From the NCBI GenBank assembly GCA_950295325.1, contig OX485805.1:48198758-48262757 (forward strand): a stretch of DNA of 64,000 nucleotides, given 5' to 3'. The position numbers and the translations under genes were made by a program. The stretch comes from Polytrichum commune. Taxonomy: Eukaryota > Streptophyta > Polytrichopsida > Polytrichales > Polytrichaceae. Below the pieces are notes generated by a model. The model had not been told where the DNA came from, ran no database searches, and was given only the letters and a program-made list of their open reading frames with translations. Below, piece after piece: positions 32,311 to 45,199 of this stretch (positions are counted from its first letter, which is position 1; each line of letters begins with the position of its first letter).

Positions 32311-35300
32311 CTTGGTCAACTTTAGGGTCCAGCTGCACATCCCAGTTAAGGCTCCGGGTAGAGTAAGTGACTGATCAAATAATTTAGTTGTGTTGTGCTC
32401 GTAATTGTGCAGTTAAGAGAGTTAGCTAACATATGTGAGAGCTAATCTATCTCAGGGGTGCACCACCTAGTTAAAATCAAATTTGAAATAAAAGTTAGCT
32501 AAATTTTGGGACCTTGCTTGTGTGAAAAAATCTTAACTCATCCATATCCATTATGCTAGTTAACTTTTACAAATGAGTACCCCAAGTTTTTGTCTTGAAT
32601 GCCCGCCTTTCACTTTCCCCATCTCTTTTCAGTGTTGCTACGAGATGGACTACCCTATTTCTTACATCGTCCTAAACTAGTACACATTTTAAATAAAAAA
32701 TATATGATAAAATAGTATTGTTCAATGTTTAAATTTAGATAAAGTAATCTTATTTAGTAGTAAGCATTGGGTTTAAATGTATTTTAGTCATAATGAAAAA
32801 CAAATGGTGTGTGCCACATAAGTATAATGTATCATAATTAATGTCATGTTCAAAATTTGGGCAAGTTGAGCAAAACTTTGGTCAGCCAACCTTACCTCCT
32901 CTCTTAAATTGGTCAGCCTTGGGTTAGCGGTAACTAGGATGTGTAACCGTGCAATTGGTTAGCCCGCATGAGTTGATGTAGAGGGCTCCCTATTCCATCT
33001 TTAGATGTGTTGGATTGTTGTCACGTGAGGTGACATCGGGGGCTAAGTCACGTCAATTTAGGAGTAAATGGACTCCACTAGGAATCCATGTGTGTTAGGA
33101 TGAGTAACGGACTCCATTGGGAGTCCTAGTTAGTTGTTCATCCGCTCCATGGATGAACTCCACATAGGATTGGGGTTGTATGGAGAGGAAGGCCTCTTGA
33201 CTTGCCATTGTTGTCAAGTCAAGTCTTGTGAGTGTGTTTTTGAGAGAGAGAGAGCTTGTTGTTGCTTTCTCATGGCTATGGTGTAGTAGATTATGAGTAA
33301 AGCCTTTGCATTCTTTCTCCACCACTTGCACTCTTGGATTCTCCCTTTGTGGAGTGAGAGATAGCTTGACTCTTGTGTGTGAATTTTAGAGTTTCTTAAG
33401 CTTTGTAAGGAGACATTTTAGTTCTTAAGCTTGGAGAGAGAAACCCTCATCTTGAAGAGGTGGTTGTTTAGCATTTTAGTTTGTTATTTTATTTTGCTAA
33501 TTGATGTTAACGCCGACACTCGATCTGTTGTGTTTAACGATCTTAGTTTACACGACATTGTAGTTTTCACAAGGGATGCAAGTGGGTTGTGGCGAATGTG
33601 AGCATGACACGTAGCAGTTTTTGAGGGGGAAATAATTATTTTGTGTTGGAATAGAGAGCCCTCTATGGTATTGATTTCACTAACTCACATTATTACCTAA
33701 TTCTCTTAGGTAGGTGGTGAGGCCATGATTTTAGTTAGCTAGAATTTTGGCTAGCTAATCCTCACTAACTTGGAAGTTAGCTAATTCTTCTAACTATGTG
33801 GTGTGGCTAGACCCTTAGGTGTAATGGCAAGGTTGCTACTTTAAGCCAACCTTGAAATTTGTAGACAAGATGGACCTTGAACTCAAATTTAGCCCATATT
33901 TTCCATTCTAGAGATGACGTTGAGATGGCTATTGGAAACTTATGCAGGTGGGCGGATGCGCAAAGAAAGGGTTAGGTTCGGGGGCACTATATGAGTGCCA
34001 ACCGCTAGATCTAGCCATTCCACCATCTACAATCCAAATTTGGCAAAATTGAGGGTTGAGATTAATTCGGGATTGAGTAAACCCCTATTGCCCCGTCCGC
34101 CCATGCAGTGGAATTTTAATGACGGACAACAAATTTGTGATGGCACGGTGGCACCAAGTAGACTAACTTAGACGTCAAGTGAGCCCCACAACGGTGAGAG
34201 GCTATCAATAGTATTTAGATGCATTTTTAATAGAAGCAAGAAGTTTGTACCCATGCCACATCTGTAGGGTCTTTTATGTAGAATAGTAGCACATCCTTAA
34301 CTCTTTCATCAACTTGAAAAGATTTACAAATGACGAATAGGTAATGATATATTCTTCTGTGAGGCAGACGACGTGCCTGATCTAGCTACTTATCTAATCG
34401 TACCCCTATATTTGAGTGGTATGTAGCTTAGGGTGTAGATGAAAAAAAAATACATGTTTAAAATGAGATTGGATTACATGTGCAAAATATGCTAACTATT
34501 CTAGATTTAATAATCAACATAATTTGGAGATTTGTATGATCACTTAATGAGCACGAGGATCTTCACTTTGATAATGATTAAATATTATTACAAAGTCCAC
34601 AAATTATAACGAGAGTGGGTATGGCCTTGTTTTGGATATGCTAATCATCACGTGTTGATTGTGTGTTTCAAAATCTAGGGGTTAGTCGGAAAAGTCACCA
34701 CTTAGGATCCATCTACCTCATATGGAATAGAAACCTTCAATTACCAGCCTCTAGGTAATTGGTAGCACATATGACCCACACAAGGTGTTGTTGTGGTCAC
34801 AAAATGCTTGAGTGGACTTTGACACAACATTATTTAGCCGCTATCATTCTATCATTTATTTATTGTTCCATTCTAATAGTATTCAATGACAATGCTTCAC
34901 CCAAGTTCATCAAGTTGAATCTCTATATCAGTGTTGGTAAGAGAATAAACATGGTATAATTCTTGAATAATATTGGACTTATTCTTGGCCCCACTCACCC
35001 TCCATACTCAATTGGATAATGTTATGAACGTCTTATAATCTTATAAATCAACAAAATTTTGTACAATCTAACATGCATATTACAGCAATTGATTATACAA
35101 CACCTTGACTATATGATGCATTTTCCGTCAGCCAAACTTTCTAGTGTTAATTTACCTTCATAATATTTTGCATGTAATATGACATATTTTAGGTTTGATG
35201 TGCCTTACGATAGAGGTAATATTGTGAATAAGTGGCGGGACCACATGTATTTCAGAGTTCATATGTGATTCGTACTTTGAGACATGCAGGAGAAGCTTAG

Positions 35301-35589
35301 GGATAATTGTAAGTGTTTGGGAACCTTGGGAGTATTGGGAAATGTTGTGAGCATATTTCTTCAATACACATGTTCTTTCATAGTTATGTATCTTCATTAC
35401 CTACACAAAACATATTTAAGTACACAAAATGGTTCATTATGTATCTTAGATTGAAATGGCCAACCTCTTGAAAATCTTTGATAGTACAACAATTGATGCT
35501 AAAATGCCATATTACCTAGAATATGATATTTGGATAGTCCAATGCTTTCTTGTGCGACCGAATGTGTCTTAATAAAGAGGGAAAATAAT
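32311..35589. other. Non-coding region with repeat remnants
   Basis: No supported gene. Contains the inverted-repeat element described at 32979-33665 and several GTTAGCTA phrases around 32400-32520 and 33735-33790 that look like remains of a foldback element. Much of 34000-35580 shows nothing recognisable. Confidence 0.4.
32979..33665. mobile_element. Inverted-repeat-bounded segment with LTR-like content
   Basis: AGAGGGCTCCCTATTCCA at 32979-32996 pairs with TGGAATAGAGAGCCCTCT at 33648-33665, with 17 of 18 positions matching. Between them lies sequence starting TGTTGGATTG (33008) with GGACTCC...GGAGTCC motifs of the kind seen in plant copia LTRs. Near the right end is a purine tract (TTGAGGGGGAAATAA, about 33620). 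One reading is a MITE split by a small LTR element; another is a single foldback element. No reverse transcriptase is present. Confidence 0.4.
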
Positions 35590-36815
35590 ACACTCATTAT
35601 CCCAATTAGTGCATGTTACTATTTGGAGTTATCCAATGTTGTAATTGTTTAATGAAAATGTAATATTTCATCAAGCAAAGTCATACATGTTCTATAATGT
35701 CCAAACAACTTATTGAACTTTCATTAGTAACAGGGTTCGGGAGATTTTTGAGCTCAACAGCTAAAATCCGCCTCTTCACAACTTCTATCGGTTTTTTCAC
35801 GATTTTACCGGTTGCAAACTTGTTCCCATTAATTTGGACCGGCCAAAATCCTATATTATTTTTCAAGTGCCGGCTAATTTCCTCTTCATTGTAATGACAA
35901 CCGGCCAAAAAATTGGGCATTGATAAGGAAGCCGATTCTCCAATGTATCAAAATTATATCTACAAACAACATATGTCCAAAGAACATATCAACGTACAAC
36001 AATAATATGTAATGATATTAACATCCAACAACAATGATCAACAATTTATCCATAGCAGGAGTTGAACCTAAAACAACCCATCAACCAGTTGATGGCCATG
36101 GATTTACTCTTCTATCATACCTAGGTCTTAAAACCTCATATTAGATTTGTGGCCATAGGATGATAAAAGAGTAACCTAACATACCATACTATATACAAAA
36201 ATGAAATTCATCAACTATTAGAGTCAAAATCAACAGTATCATCTTCACCTTCAAGAGGAAAACGCCCTGAAAGGTATCTTTGTGGATGTGAAAACAACCA
36301 TCTAAACTTTGTAGAGTTCCTCCATAAAGCAATGGCTTCCATTAGTACGTTATCAAGATCACCACGAAGATCTTCCATAGACACACACATAATACATTCT
36401 AAACAGTAGCCGTCAACAATGAAATGCAATAATGAAGCAAAAACTTTGCCTGTCCGGCATTCACCAAATCGCTACAAGCCTACAACGAACATATAACCTA
36501 AACCCTAGAACCAGATGATATCCGGCCCTAGATGAATAAAACAAATGAAATCCGCCTATTTCACAATTCATCCGGGTAAAAATCCTCCTCCTCAAAATGG
36601 TTGCCGGTTGAAATCCGATTTGTTTGTAAAAGCACCGGTTTCACATCCTCCACTTTCCCAATCCAACCTGACTTTTCACAAAACCAACCGGCCGCCATTA
36701 CACTAAATACCGGTTCTCCCCGGACATTGATTAGTAAAGGTTGAACTCCTAAGTAAGATGTTATTGCACTATATAACTCCAAATAGTAACATACACTAAT
36801 TGGAATAATCAGTGT
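35590..36815. mobile_element. MITE family A, copy 4, interrupted by an hAT-like insertion
   Basis: Left arm: ACACTCATTATCCCAATTAG then CATGTTACTATTTGGAGTTA. The right arm is the inverse and ends with AATAATCAGTGT near 36815. The interior TTCTATAATGTCCAAACAAC matches other copies. The 999-bp element at 35731-36729 splits it; without that element the MITE would be about 220 bp, the family size. Confidence 0.78.
35731..36729 (-). mobile_element. hAT-like non-autonomous element with 8-bp target duplication
   Basis: Termini are CAGGGTTCGGGAGA on the left and, inverted on the right, CAATGTCCGGGGAGA. ATTAGTAA flanks it perfectly at 35723-35730 and 36730-36737. An 8-bp duplication and CA-starting ends fit the hAT superfamily. 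Three minus-strand open stretches remain (36782-36561, 36429-36211, 35920-35681), with phrases such as EDLRGDLDNVLMEAIALW and GFWPVQINGNKFATGK. I do not recognise a transposase catalytic core, so they may be captured or degenerate host sequence. It sits inside a MITE, which gives their relative ages. Confidence 0.78.
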
Positions 36816-36858
36816 CGTTGGAACCTAGTGAAGGGGAGGCCACCCACATTAAAAAATG

Positions 36859-37081
36859 CTATATTATTTATGATTTTTATTGTCACTTACTATTTGGAGT
36901 TACATCTTGCTATAACATTGTACTATGGATCTCAATATTTTACCAACCAAGGTCGAATTGGGTTGTTTGGGCACTACATAAGGGTAACATCTTTACTTGG
37001 TAAAAAATCACATTAACAATAAAATATTATAGCAATGCGTAACTCTAAATAGTAAGTGACACTAAATGCCAAAAAATTGTG
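36859..37081. mobile_element. MITE family A, copy 5
   Basis: 223 bp. Left arm TTGTCACTTACTATTTGGAG, TTGCTATAAC; right arm inverse, ATAGCAATGCGTAACTCTAA, AGTAAGTGACACTAAATGCC. The interior phrase appears inverted (GTTGTTTGGGCACTACATA), so this copy lies in the opposite orientation to copies 1 and 3. It is only ~45 bp from copy 4. Confidence 0.75.
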
Positions 37082-37139
37082 TAGTTTTTCTTTGGAATTT
37101 GGTAAACCATTGTAGAAGAATCTTGGCCTTAAAATGTGC

Positions 37140-37308
37140 TTAACTTGGTTTCAAAGTTCGTCCTTCTTTTTTTGGGTTGAAATCATCCGTTTCCAACTCC
37201 GATTGGAAACAGAGGTTTTAACCCTTGCAAATCCGTTGGCTTGGATCGGAGTTTAAAATGAACATTTGTACCCCGTCAAAGAGAGCCCAACCTTGAAACC
37301 AAGCTCCT
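37140..37308. mobile_element. Short foldback MITE
   Basis: ACTTGGTTTCAAAGTT near 37142 pairs with AACCTTGAAACCAAG near 37290. Inside, GGGTTGAAATC...CCGTTTCCAA pairs with TTGGAAACAGAGGTTTTAACCC at 37175-37228, a second nested hairpin. About 169 bp in all, with no coding content. Confidence 0.55.
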
Positions 37309-39928
37309 TGAAGCCATGCACATGTCAAGGCCAAATTTGTTTTACCTTATCTAACCAAATTTTGTTTTAAACTGGCGTTTCAAACATGTGTGGCCTCCAT
37401 ATGAAAATAAAACGCCTAGTATATATTTTTATCATTGAGGAATGGAGCATCGCACATAAATAAGCAGTACATGGTCTTCTATTATTCCATTATTAAAAGT
37501 ATAGGGTATTCTTATTAAATTGTACAAATAAATTGTATACATAAGAACAGAGGCATGCAAGAAGTGATGAAATAACCAAGGAATGTAATACACATGCAAG
37601 TACTTAACAAAAGAAATATGTAAGCTTATAGTTATTATAACAATGGCTGCAAGGTGAAGTTAGTTTCAAAGGCCATGAGCAATGCATATGTCATTAACTA
37701 GTAGTTACTCAACCTTTGAGTCAATTTTCTAACATTTATTCCCTCGTATCCTTTGCTAATCCCTTCTCATACTTTGGCCATTCCAATGAAATGAAATTGA
37801 TTATAAGTCCAGGAAGCCAAAAGGCTTATGGGACTAGAAGAACACCAAGATGGTGTCAAAAATACTAATTTGTAAAGTAACGGAGTGCAACAACCTTAGT
37901 AAGATAGAGGCTAATATGAACTTGATGATCCAATCTGGATGGTGGGTTCAAGCACACGTTTGTAATTGGCATAATTGTCCTTTGGTGTAAAGTGGCCATT
38001 TGACAAACGGTTATTTCAATGCAAAAGACCATTATGTCAAATGCAAGCGTGTGGTAGCACCGACAATCCTAGTAGTGTTGATTGGTTGGTTTTCATGTGT
38101 TTTGGGAAGCCACACGTGACCAATTTCCATTTGCAAACTTTTGAGGCGAATTCTAAAGTGGAAATGGGTGCCTCCACCATCTTCTAAAGATGCTAATGAT
38201 GTGGCCAAAAATGTCCATGGATCATGCAGTGAACCACATAGACTCCCTCCACGCCAATGAAAAATATAGGGTGTTGCTTTGACAATTGATCCAAGATTAT
38301 GTTTAACTTCATTTGCAACCAGAATTGTTCCAAGTTGCATTTAACTTCTGAACCATTTTCATAAATCTTTCATTGCACATCCCCCCATATATATATATAT
38401 ATATATATAAATGGCACAAATGAGGAGACTTCAATGAGGTAACTCCAGATGCACTGGTGTGGAGATTGTAAAAAAATATCTCTCAAAAGGTGGACTATCG
38501 CCTTTCTAAAAAGCTGAAAAACTATAACTACGACCAAAGAAACATGTCTAGCAACCCACGTGCTATCAACATTAATTAAAAACTGAGTCCGAACTGAGTC
38601 TGAACTATTTCCGGCTCTTTTTTATGTTTTGATAGCGAATGAGATTTTCATTGCAATAGAGAAAGCGCCTGGGGCACAAGCAAAGTCACTGGACCCTCCC
38701 ACTTGTAGCCTGTCTACACACTACTAAACCAAAGAGTAGGGCCATGGTACAACCACCCCACGCACCTACAATGTATCAAGATGGTATCTACTATCGACCC
38801 ATATATCAAGTGCAAATGACATCAAAATCCTCCATGTATTTGACATCTACAAATAGGCCTTTGATATGGCACATATTATTACTTGACTATGGCATGTTAA
38901 ATTGGCCAAAAAAAAAATGCAGGAGTTTCACAAAAGGTCTTTTAGAAAGTGTTGACTCCATGTGATGTACAAAGGAAGAGCTCACTATCACTTGAAATCT
39001 TAATGGCTTGGCTATGGCCGTGTGTTGTCGTTTCCCCTAGGAGGCCCAGTTTTGAGATTTGCATTTTTGTTTGGTGCTTGTATTTTACTTGTTTGGACAT
39101 GTGCCATCCCGGCACATTCCACCCTTGCATATGAATCAATATCCGGCAATTATATGTTCATTTTGTCTTGTTGCACCCGTGCATATGAATTAATATCCCA
39201 AGGCAAGCCAACTTCCTACATTCATGCAATCATGTGGACATGTCATATGTCCATGTTCATAAGTTTCCGGTTCCTTGGCCCATACCATGTTGTCATCTTG
39301 GCTCTAAGCCTGCCACCTTCCCCTGGGCTTCCCTCACCTTTCACCATTTGTATCCTCTTTCTTTTGTCACATGTCTATTTTGAGGAATATATTTAACATG
39401 TCACCTTTTTCTTTTCTTTTGTGTTTTTTAAACAAGAACAATGGAGAACACTAAGGTAACGGCCTCATCATGATAAGTTGCCCATTGTATATAGATGCCT
39501 TGCACTTGAGGTCCTTCTAATACTATTTGTACGTAGAGAAAGAGAAAGAGAAAAATGATGATGAATATAATGGTAAAGATGATGATGAAGACAAAAGGTT
39601 TTTAGTGTAACGTAGATACTTGTGCAAGAGTTTGATTGTTCAGTAATAGATCTCAGCTGTAGCTCTCAAGGGTACTATTTCTACTCTCTCTCTCGTTACA
39701 ATAAAAGTGCACTTGCTTTAGACTTGGCATAACTTCCTCCCAAGATAGAACCTCCAAAACAACACCCTCAAGTATGTGAGCCTAAAATGGACGCTGATCA
39801 GTGCCCAGGAAGTTTTTGGGCATAGTAGTCGGTCAAGATCCTAGTGATTCTAAATCCAGCTGGTTACATGTTGACATCTTCTGGTTTTGCTTTATGCATT
39901 TGAGGTATATTCTTCTACAGATTCCTCT
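37309..39928. other. Non-coding region
   Basis: No supported gene. It has an (AT)n run at 38388-38408 and a segment near 39100-39420 related to 9250-9950 (TGCATATGAATCAATATCC, CCTCTTTCTTTTGTCACATGT). A 102-codon minus-strand frame at 38032-38340 has no recognised domain. Confidence 0.35.
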
Positions 39929-40670
39929 AAAATGATCAGTAATTCTCCTGAAGTCTCCAACTTCAACCGGTTATTCCTCAAACTCAACCAGCTCATCTGT
40001 AACTAACCGCCAGTGCTTCCCAAACATAGACACTGGTCGTACACTAGAATTTGGAATCTTCTAAGATGCAAGTTGTTGCAATTCTAGGAGTATCGTACAT
40101 TTATGATTATCTCCAAAAACATATTCACATACCTTACTTTTAGAGTAAGTGATCCAACAGGGCGCGGGGGGGGGGGAGGGGGGAAGTAAAATGATCGGTA
40201 ATTCTCCTGAAGTCTCCAACTTCAACCGGTTATTCCTCACCTCCAGTGCTTCCCAGACATAGACGCTGATCATACACTAGAAATTTGGAATCTTCTAAGA
40301 TGCAAGTTGTTGCAATTCTAGGAGTATCGTACATTCATGATTATCTCAAAAAAACACATTCACATACCTTACTTCTAGAGTTAGTGATGCAACAGTAGGG
40401 GGGGGGGGGGGGGGGAGAAAGTAAAATGATCAGTAATTCTCCTGAAGTCTCCAACCTCAACCGGTTATTCCTCAAACTCAACTGGTTGATCTGTAACTAA
40501 CCACCAGTGCTTCCCGGACATAGATGCTGATCATACACCAAAAATTTGGAATCTTCTAAGATGCAAGTTATTGCAATTCTAGGAGTATCGTATATTCATG
40601 ATTATGATCTCAAAAAACATATTCACATGCCTTACTTCTAGAGTTAGTGATCCAACAGTAGGGGGGAAGA
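39929..40670. repeat. Three tandem copies of a ~235-260-bp unit separated by poly-G tracts
   Basis: Units start with AAAATGATC at 39929, 40188 and 40423. Each runs through TCTCCTGAAGTCTCCAAC, CAACCGGTTATTCCTCA, TTGGAATCTTCTAAGATGCA, TTGCAATTCTAGGAGTATCG and AGTGATCCAACAG. Each of the first two ends in a G-rich run: a mixed GGGGGG tract near 40166-40183 and an uninterrupted run of about 18 Gs near 40397-40415. The third ends with six Gs near 40660. Unit two lacks about 25 bp present in the others. A partial relative lies at 21697-21800. Confidence 0.9.
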
Positions 40671-41521
40671 AAGCCACTACTAGAGCCTGCATGCGGCAGG
40701 TAGACATTGAGACCACAAACTCCGGCACAGTAACATGCCAACACCTCGATCCTCCGATGCGGGGAGTTCCACCTTGGAATTCTACTGTATCTTTCGTAGA
40801 TCCGTTGTTTTCCAGAGGCTAGAAGTTGAATGCATGGCGAGGTGGTATAATTTTTCAAACTTTACCGGACCACATGCTACCTATAAGTGTAGTTTGACAA
40901 TGGACATGGAGGTGTGTGGGCCTCACGTGCAGTCGTTCTTCGTAACCGGACACCTATATTGGAGTGCTATATGGCAAAGTTTGATGATGATTGAGGACAT
41001 TCAAAAAACATATTTTACGACAAAGATTGGAGTATGAGTTCAAATTATGTATACGCCATTCTAGGTTCAAGAGCTAATGTATTTGAAAAGAGCCGATGTG
41101 ATTATCCCAATAGAAAGAGATCTTTGTTCTCTTATATCTCTTGCATCTCAACTTCAATTCTGAAATTTAAAATGATGTTTGTAGTGATTTGCAATTGTTG
41201 ATCAGATGACACACTTTTTGATTCGGTTTAAATGTTGAACTTGTTTGTGGAGTTACAAGTGGCACTTGATTCATTGTTTTTTACACCAAACTCCGATTTC
41301 CACGTGATGTTCATATGTGTCGCAAGACATATAAGATTGATGTGTGGAAAATCGGGTAGAAGCCACACTAAAGTAAGCACTCTACATTCAACATTTGTGC
41401 GCTACAGACATGCCCATGTTGTGGGGGCATGAGAGAGAATCATGGCATGTGAAAAGTACCTACTAGAGTAAAGGCACCCATAATCAATGATCACTCAAGA
41501 GATTCTACGCCAGATCTGGAG
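40671..41521. other. Non-coding region
   Basis: No supported gene or element. Short frames on both strands show no domain. Confidence 0.35.
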
Positions 41522-41530
41522 AAGTATAAG

Positions 41531-42842
41531 GGTTGGGGATAGAGCTCATGCCATTTGTGTGGGCCTAGCCAGTGGAGCCATGACCCCATTATGGGGGTTG
41601 AGGGTGTCAAGGCTAGGGCCCCTAATCCAACACCCCCGGGCAATCCTGCCAATTTTTTTATTTCTTGGATCTTGACTAACAAATGTTGCCACCCCGCCTA
41701 GTTCCAAAAAACATCGCCCTTGCATTCTTGAAGACCGCTTGTCCATAAATCCCATATTGAGTGCACTTCACCTTGAAGGCCCAAAATTCAATATTAATGG
41801 TCACTTCCCCTTAGTAACTAAGCAATTGACTAGGATTTCACTCTTGAAGTGAAACCAAAAGGATGTAAATGAATGTCAATACAACATGTAATGAACTTGG
41901 AAGTAAAAGATATCACAAAATCCTCATTAGCATTGAGGTTATAATGTATGTGACTTACCATTTGAAAAGGTCTTTTGTCATTCTAATAATATATTATGTA
42001 TATAATAGAACAAACTAGAATGACAAAAGACCCTTTCAAATAGCACAAATTTTATAGTATGTGTGCTATTTTCAGTTTTATTATCTAATAATATTTTAGT
42101 TAATTCCATCTACTTTGACAAGTATTCATACATACTTGAACTTATAAAGCATGATTGAATGTAATAAACCATAATCAATTTACGTTAGTGCATTTTAGAC
42201 GTAATTAGGCTTAATTGCCTTGGTAAACATAATTTGTGATTTAATTCTATTTAAGTAGGCTTGATACACTTAACTACATTTATTCAGCTTAATGAGTTCG
42301 AATATGTATGAATACTTGCGAAAGTAAAAGGCACCAACTAGATATTTTAAACTAAACAAACTAAATATAAGTTTCATTTTAGAATGATAAAAAACACTTT
42401 CAAATGGTAAGTCACATACATCATAACCTCAATGCTAATGAAGATTTTGTAACATCTTTTACTTCCAAGTTCATCACATGCTTTATTGAGATTCATTTAC
42501 ATGCTTTCGGTCTCACTTTGGAAATGAAATCCCAGTCAATTACTTATTTAATTAGGGGAAATGAACATATATTGTGAATCTTGGGCCTTCAAGGTGAAGT
42601 GCACTCAATATGGGATTTGTTGACAAGCAACCTTCAAGAATGCAAAGGCAATTTTTTTTTGGAATTAGGTAGGAAGGGCAACAATTTGCGATTGGGATCG
42701 AAAAATAAAAATAAAAATAAATGGCGGGACTACCCATGGGTGTTGGATCGTGGGCCCTTGCCCTGACACCCCCTTCCCCTCATGATGGGGTCATGGCTTG
42801 GCATGCCAGCCCCACCCAAATGCATGAGCTCTAGCCCTAGCC
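41531..42842. mobile_element. Foldback, MULE-like element with very long inverted repeats
   Basis: The element opens GGTTGGGGATAGAGCTCATG and closes with the inverse of GGCTAGGGCTAGAGCTCATG. AAGTATAAG flanks it perfectly at 41522-41530 and 42843-42851, a 9-bp duplication typical of Mutator-like elements. The two arms stay complementary almost to the centre (for example CATATTGAGTGCACTTCACC at about 41750 and its inverse at about 42595; AAGTATTCATACATA at 42120 and its inverse near 42300). The whole 1.3 kb can therefore fold into one hairpin. No transposase is present. Confidence 0.85.
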
Positions 42843-43185
42843 AAGTATAAGGCAATGCAAATTTTATTGGTAATTTTATTCCTTAAGTGAAATTACCTGT
42901 GATTTTTTGAAGCCAAAAGTTGGCCCGAACATATTACCCATGTCTAGATTACGCAATAACTGCTCATTCCTCCTCACTTTAGCAATCAAAACTTGGACCT
43001 GTGTCATGACACTACTGGTTTCAGCTTGATCGAAATTCAGTCCTAGCCTAATCAAAATGCAGTCCCAACCTGATCGAAATTCCTATACCCTAGATATTGC
43101 CAATGGGATCTTGATCGGGAATAGGTGCCTCTACTATAGTCCAAGTCTTGTAATATACTGAACAGTTTCCTCTTTTCACATTAAG

Positions 43186-43231
43186 CCTTGTAGCTCTCTA
43201 TATATAGATATAGATATATAGAGCTACAAGG
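43186..43231. repeat. Short perfect-arm hairpin around a TATAGA repeat
   Basis: CCTTGTAGCTCT pairs with AGAGCTACAAGG around a self-complementary TATATAGATA-type loop. More TATAGATA repeats follow to 43265. Confidence 0.7.
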
Positions 43232-45199
43232 ATTTCCATATATAGATATATAGATATATATATATGCATAATATCTATGTTGGAGTAGCTTTAGGTATCT
43301 GTGGACCCACCTTTATTGATAATTTCACATTCCCTATATGACGAATAGGTTGACGATGCCCCGGCTTTTACTGGAAACAAACAAAGTCCAACATGTGTTC
43401 CATATTCTTGGCAATGCAGGTTGACCTTCAGGACCCTTCTCCAAATGTTGTATTTTGAATGATTAAGTTCCACAATATTAAGAAAATTTATGTGGTAGGC
43501 TTGTGAATGTAAAATCGTAATATTCTTCAGCTTTGCTCAATGTTTTGATTTCCATTTTTTAAACAACATAATTTTTAAAAGAAAAGATTAACCAATCTGT
43601 CTAACATCTACCCTTATTCATTCTAACATCTACAAACATCTACTCTAACCCTACTTTCTATAGAACGAACATAGAGATTTAGTCATTGCAAAATGTTATT
43701 ACGAATTATGGATCACATGCAACTTAAGCCATATATTGGCAATTTGAACATCCAAGTCACCATAGTAATCGGGTACCCAAGCTACTTTGCAAGACCACAT
43801 TCATGTCCACTTTGCTCGCTTTTCTCAAGGAATAATTGTTGTGCACGGAGTTTCAAGTGGTGCATGGCATGAAGTCATGATCTCATCCATAATGCCACTT
43901 ATGGGTGACGGAGTCCATCCATCTTCCCAACATAGTACTCGGCAATCATGGGAGGTGCACGAGACTTGTACATACATGGCATGACCTTAGAGGGAATTTG
44001 TTGCATCTCACTCATCTTAAAAACATGTCCTTTATAGGGGGCAAGAAATATGTATTTCATGTAAGTATCCATATGACAAAAATTGTCTTAGAATAGTATG
44101 AAATCCAAAGCTTGATATCTAAAGTTGACAAGTTGGCATCAAAACTAGCTTGAAAGGGCCGAAATAATGTATTGGAGCACAATATACATGACTCGACCAA
44201 AAGTTTGTAGGGGATATGTTTTTAACACATGGATTAGAGGTACACTCGTGTTAACAATCGCCTCTCGCCCTCTAGAGGTATAAGGTTAGTCCATCCCAAT
44301 TGTTTTTGGGGGGTGGACCCTCACTACCGACATACGTCACATGTGCGCGTCACCATCATAGTAATATCCTTATATATGGTTTCTTGATAAACAAAAGAAA
44401 GGGTATACATACAAAGTGATAGCTAAAAAGTAGAAGGAGAATAAAGATATATATATATATATATATATACCTTAAAGAAAAGAAAAGAAAAAGGTAGTAA
44501 TGTACTTAATGTATGTAAGAAAAAGAGAGTTGCAAAAAATAGACCTCCAATATTTGCACGGAAAGTCTTAGGTGCTTAATGAAGTCATGGAAGACTCTAT
44601 CATCAATTGGATGTAGCTAGCTCACACAAATTGGTTCTATATGATTGTCAATGTAGCCAAAGCAATTGTTGTTATCAAGTCTATCATGATGCGCTCGGTC
44701 AAATCATAGTCCACATTGATCCACTTGACCTTTGATACCAACATAACCTTATTTTCATATTCAAGGGTCGGTTCACAAGGTCAATTGGATCTCTATACTC
44801 TATTTCACCTATTTGCTATCTTTTGGTGCATCCTATATACACTCCCTAGGCGATTGTGTCGAATTCGAGTGATGCTGAATGAACTTCGGAGAGTATTCTC
44901 TTGACTTCATGTCAATGTTTTAAGGTGAGATCATATGCAATGATTTTCTTTGGCCCTTAGTCATAAGTTGCTACCTCATTCCACGTGACTATTGGTAGGA
45001 GGACATCCCAAGTTCAAATAGAAAGCATTCACGTTGGCCCCAACCCACCATTACTAAGCAATTCATATCTCAATACTTCACCTCACAACATGTTTTGCAG
45101 TTGTTGCACTAAAGTGAGGACATTGGTTCTCAAAGTGTGACTAAGTGCTTGACAAAGTGCCTCAAAGTTTCAAAGTGGTGATTGAAGCGTCAAGAGAAA

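Noticed and set aside
38032-38340. A 102-codon minus-strand frame
   Set aside because: No domain, no conserved neighbour and no splice signals that make a gene model.
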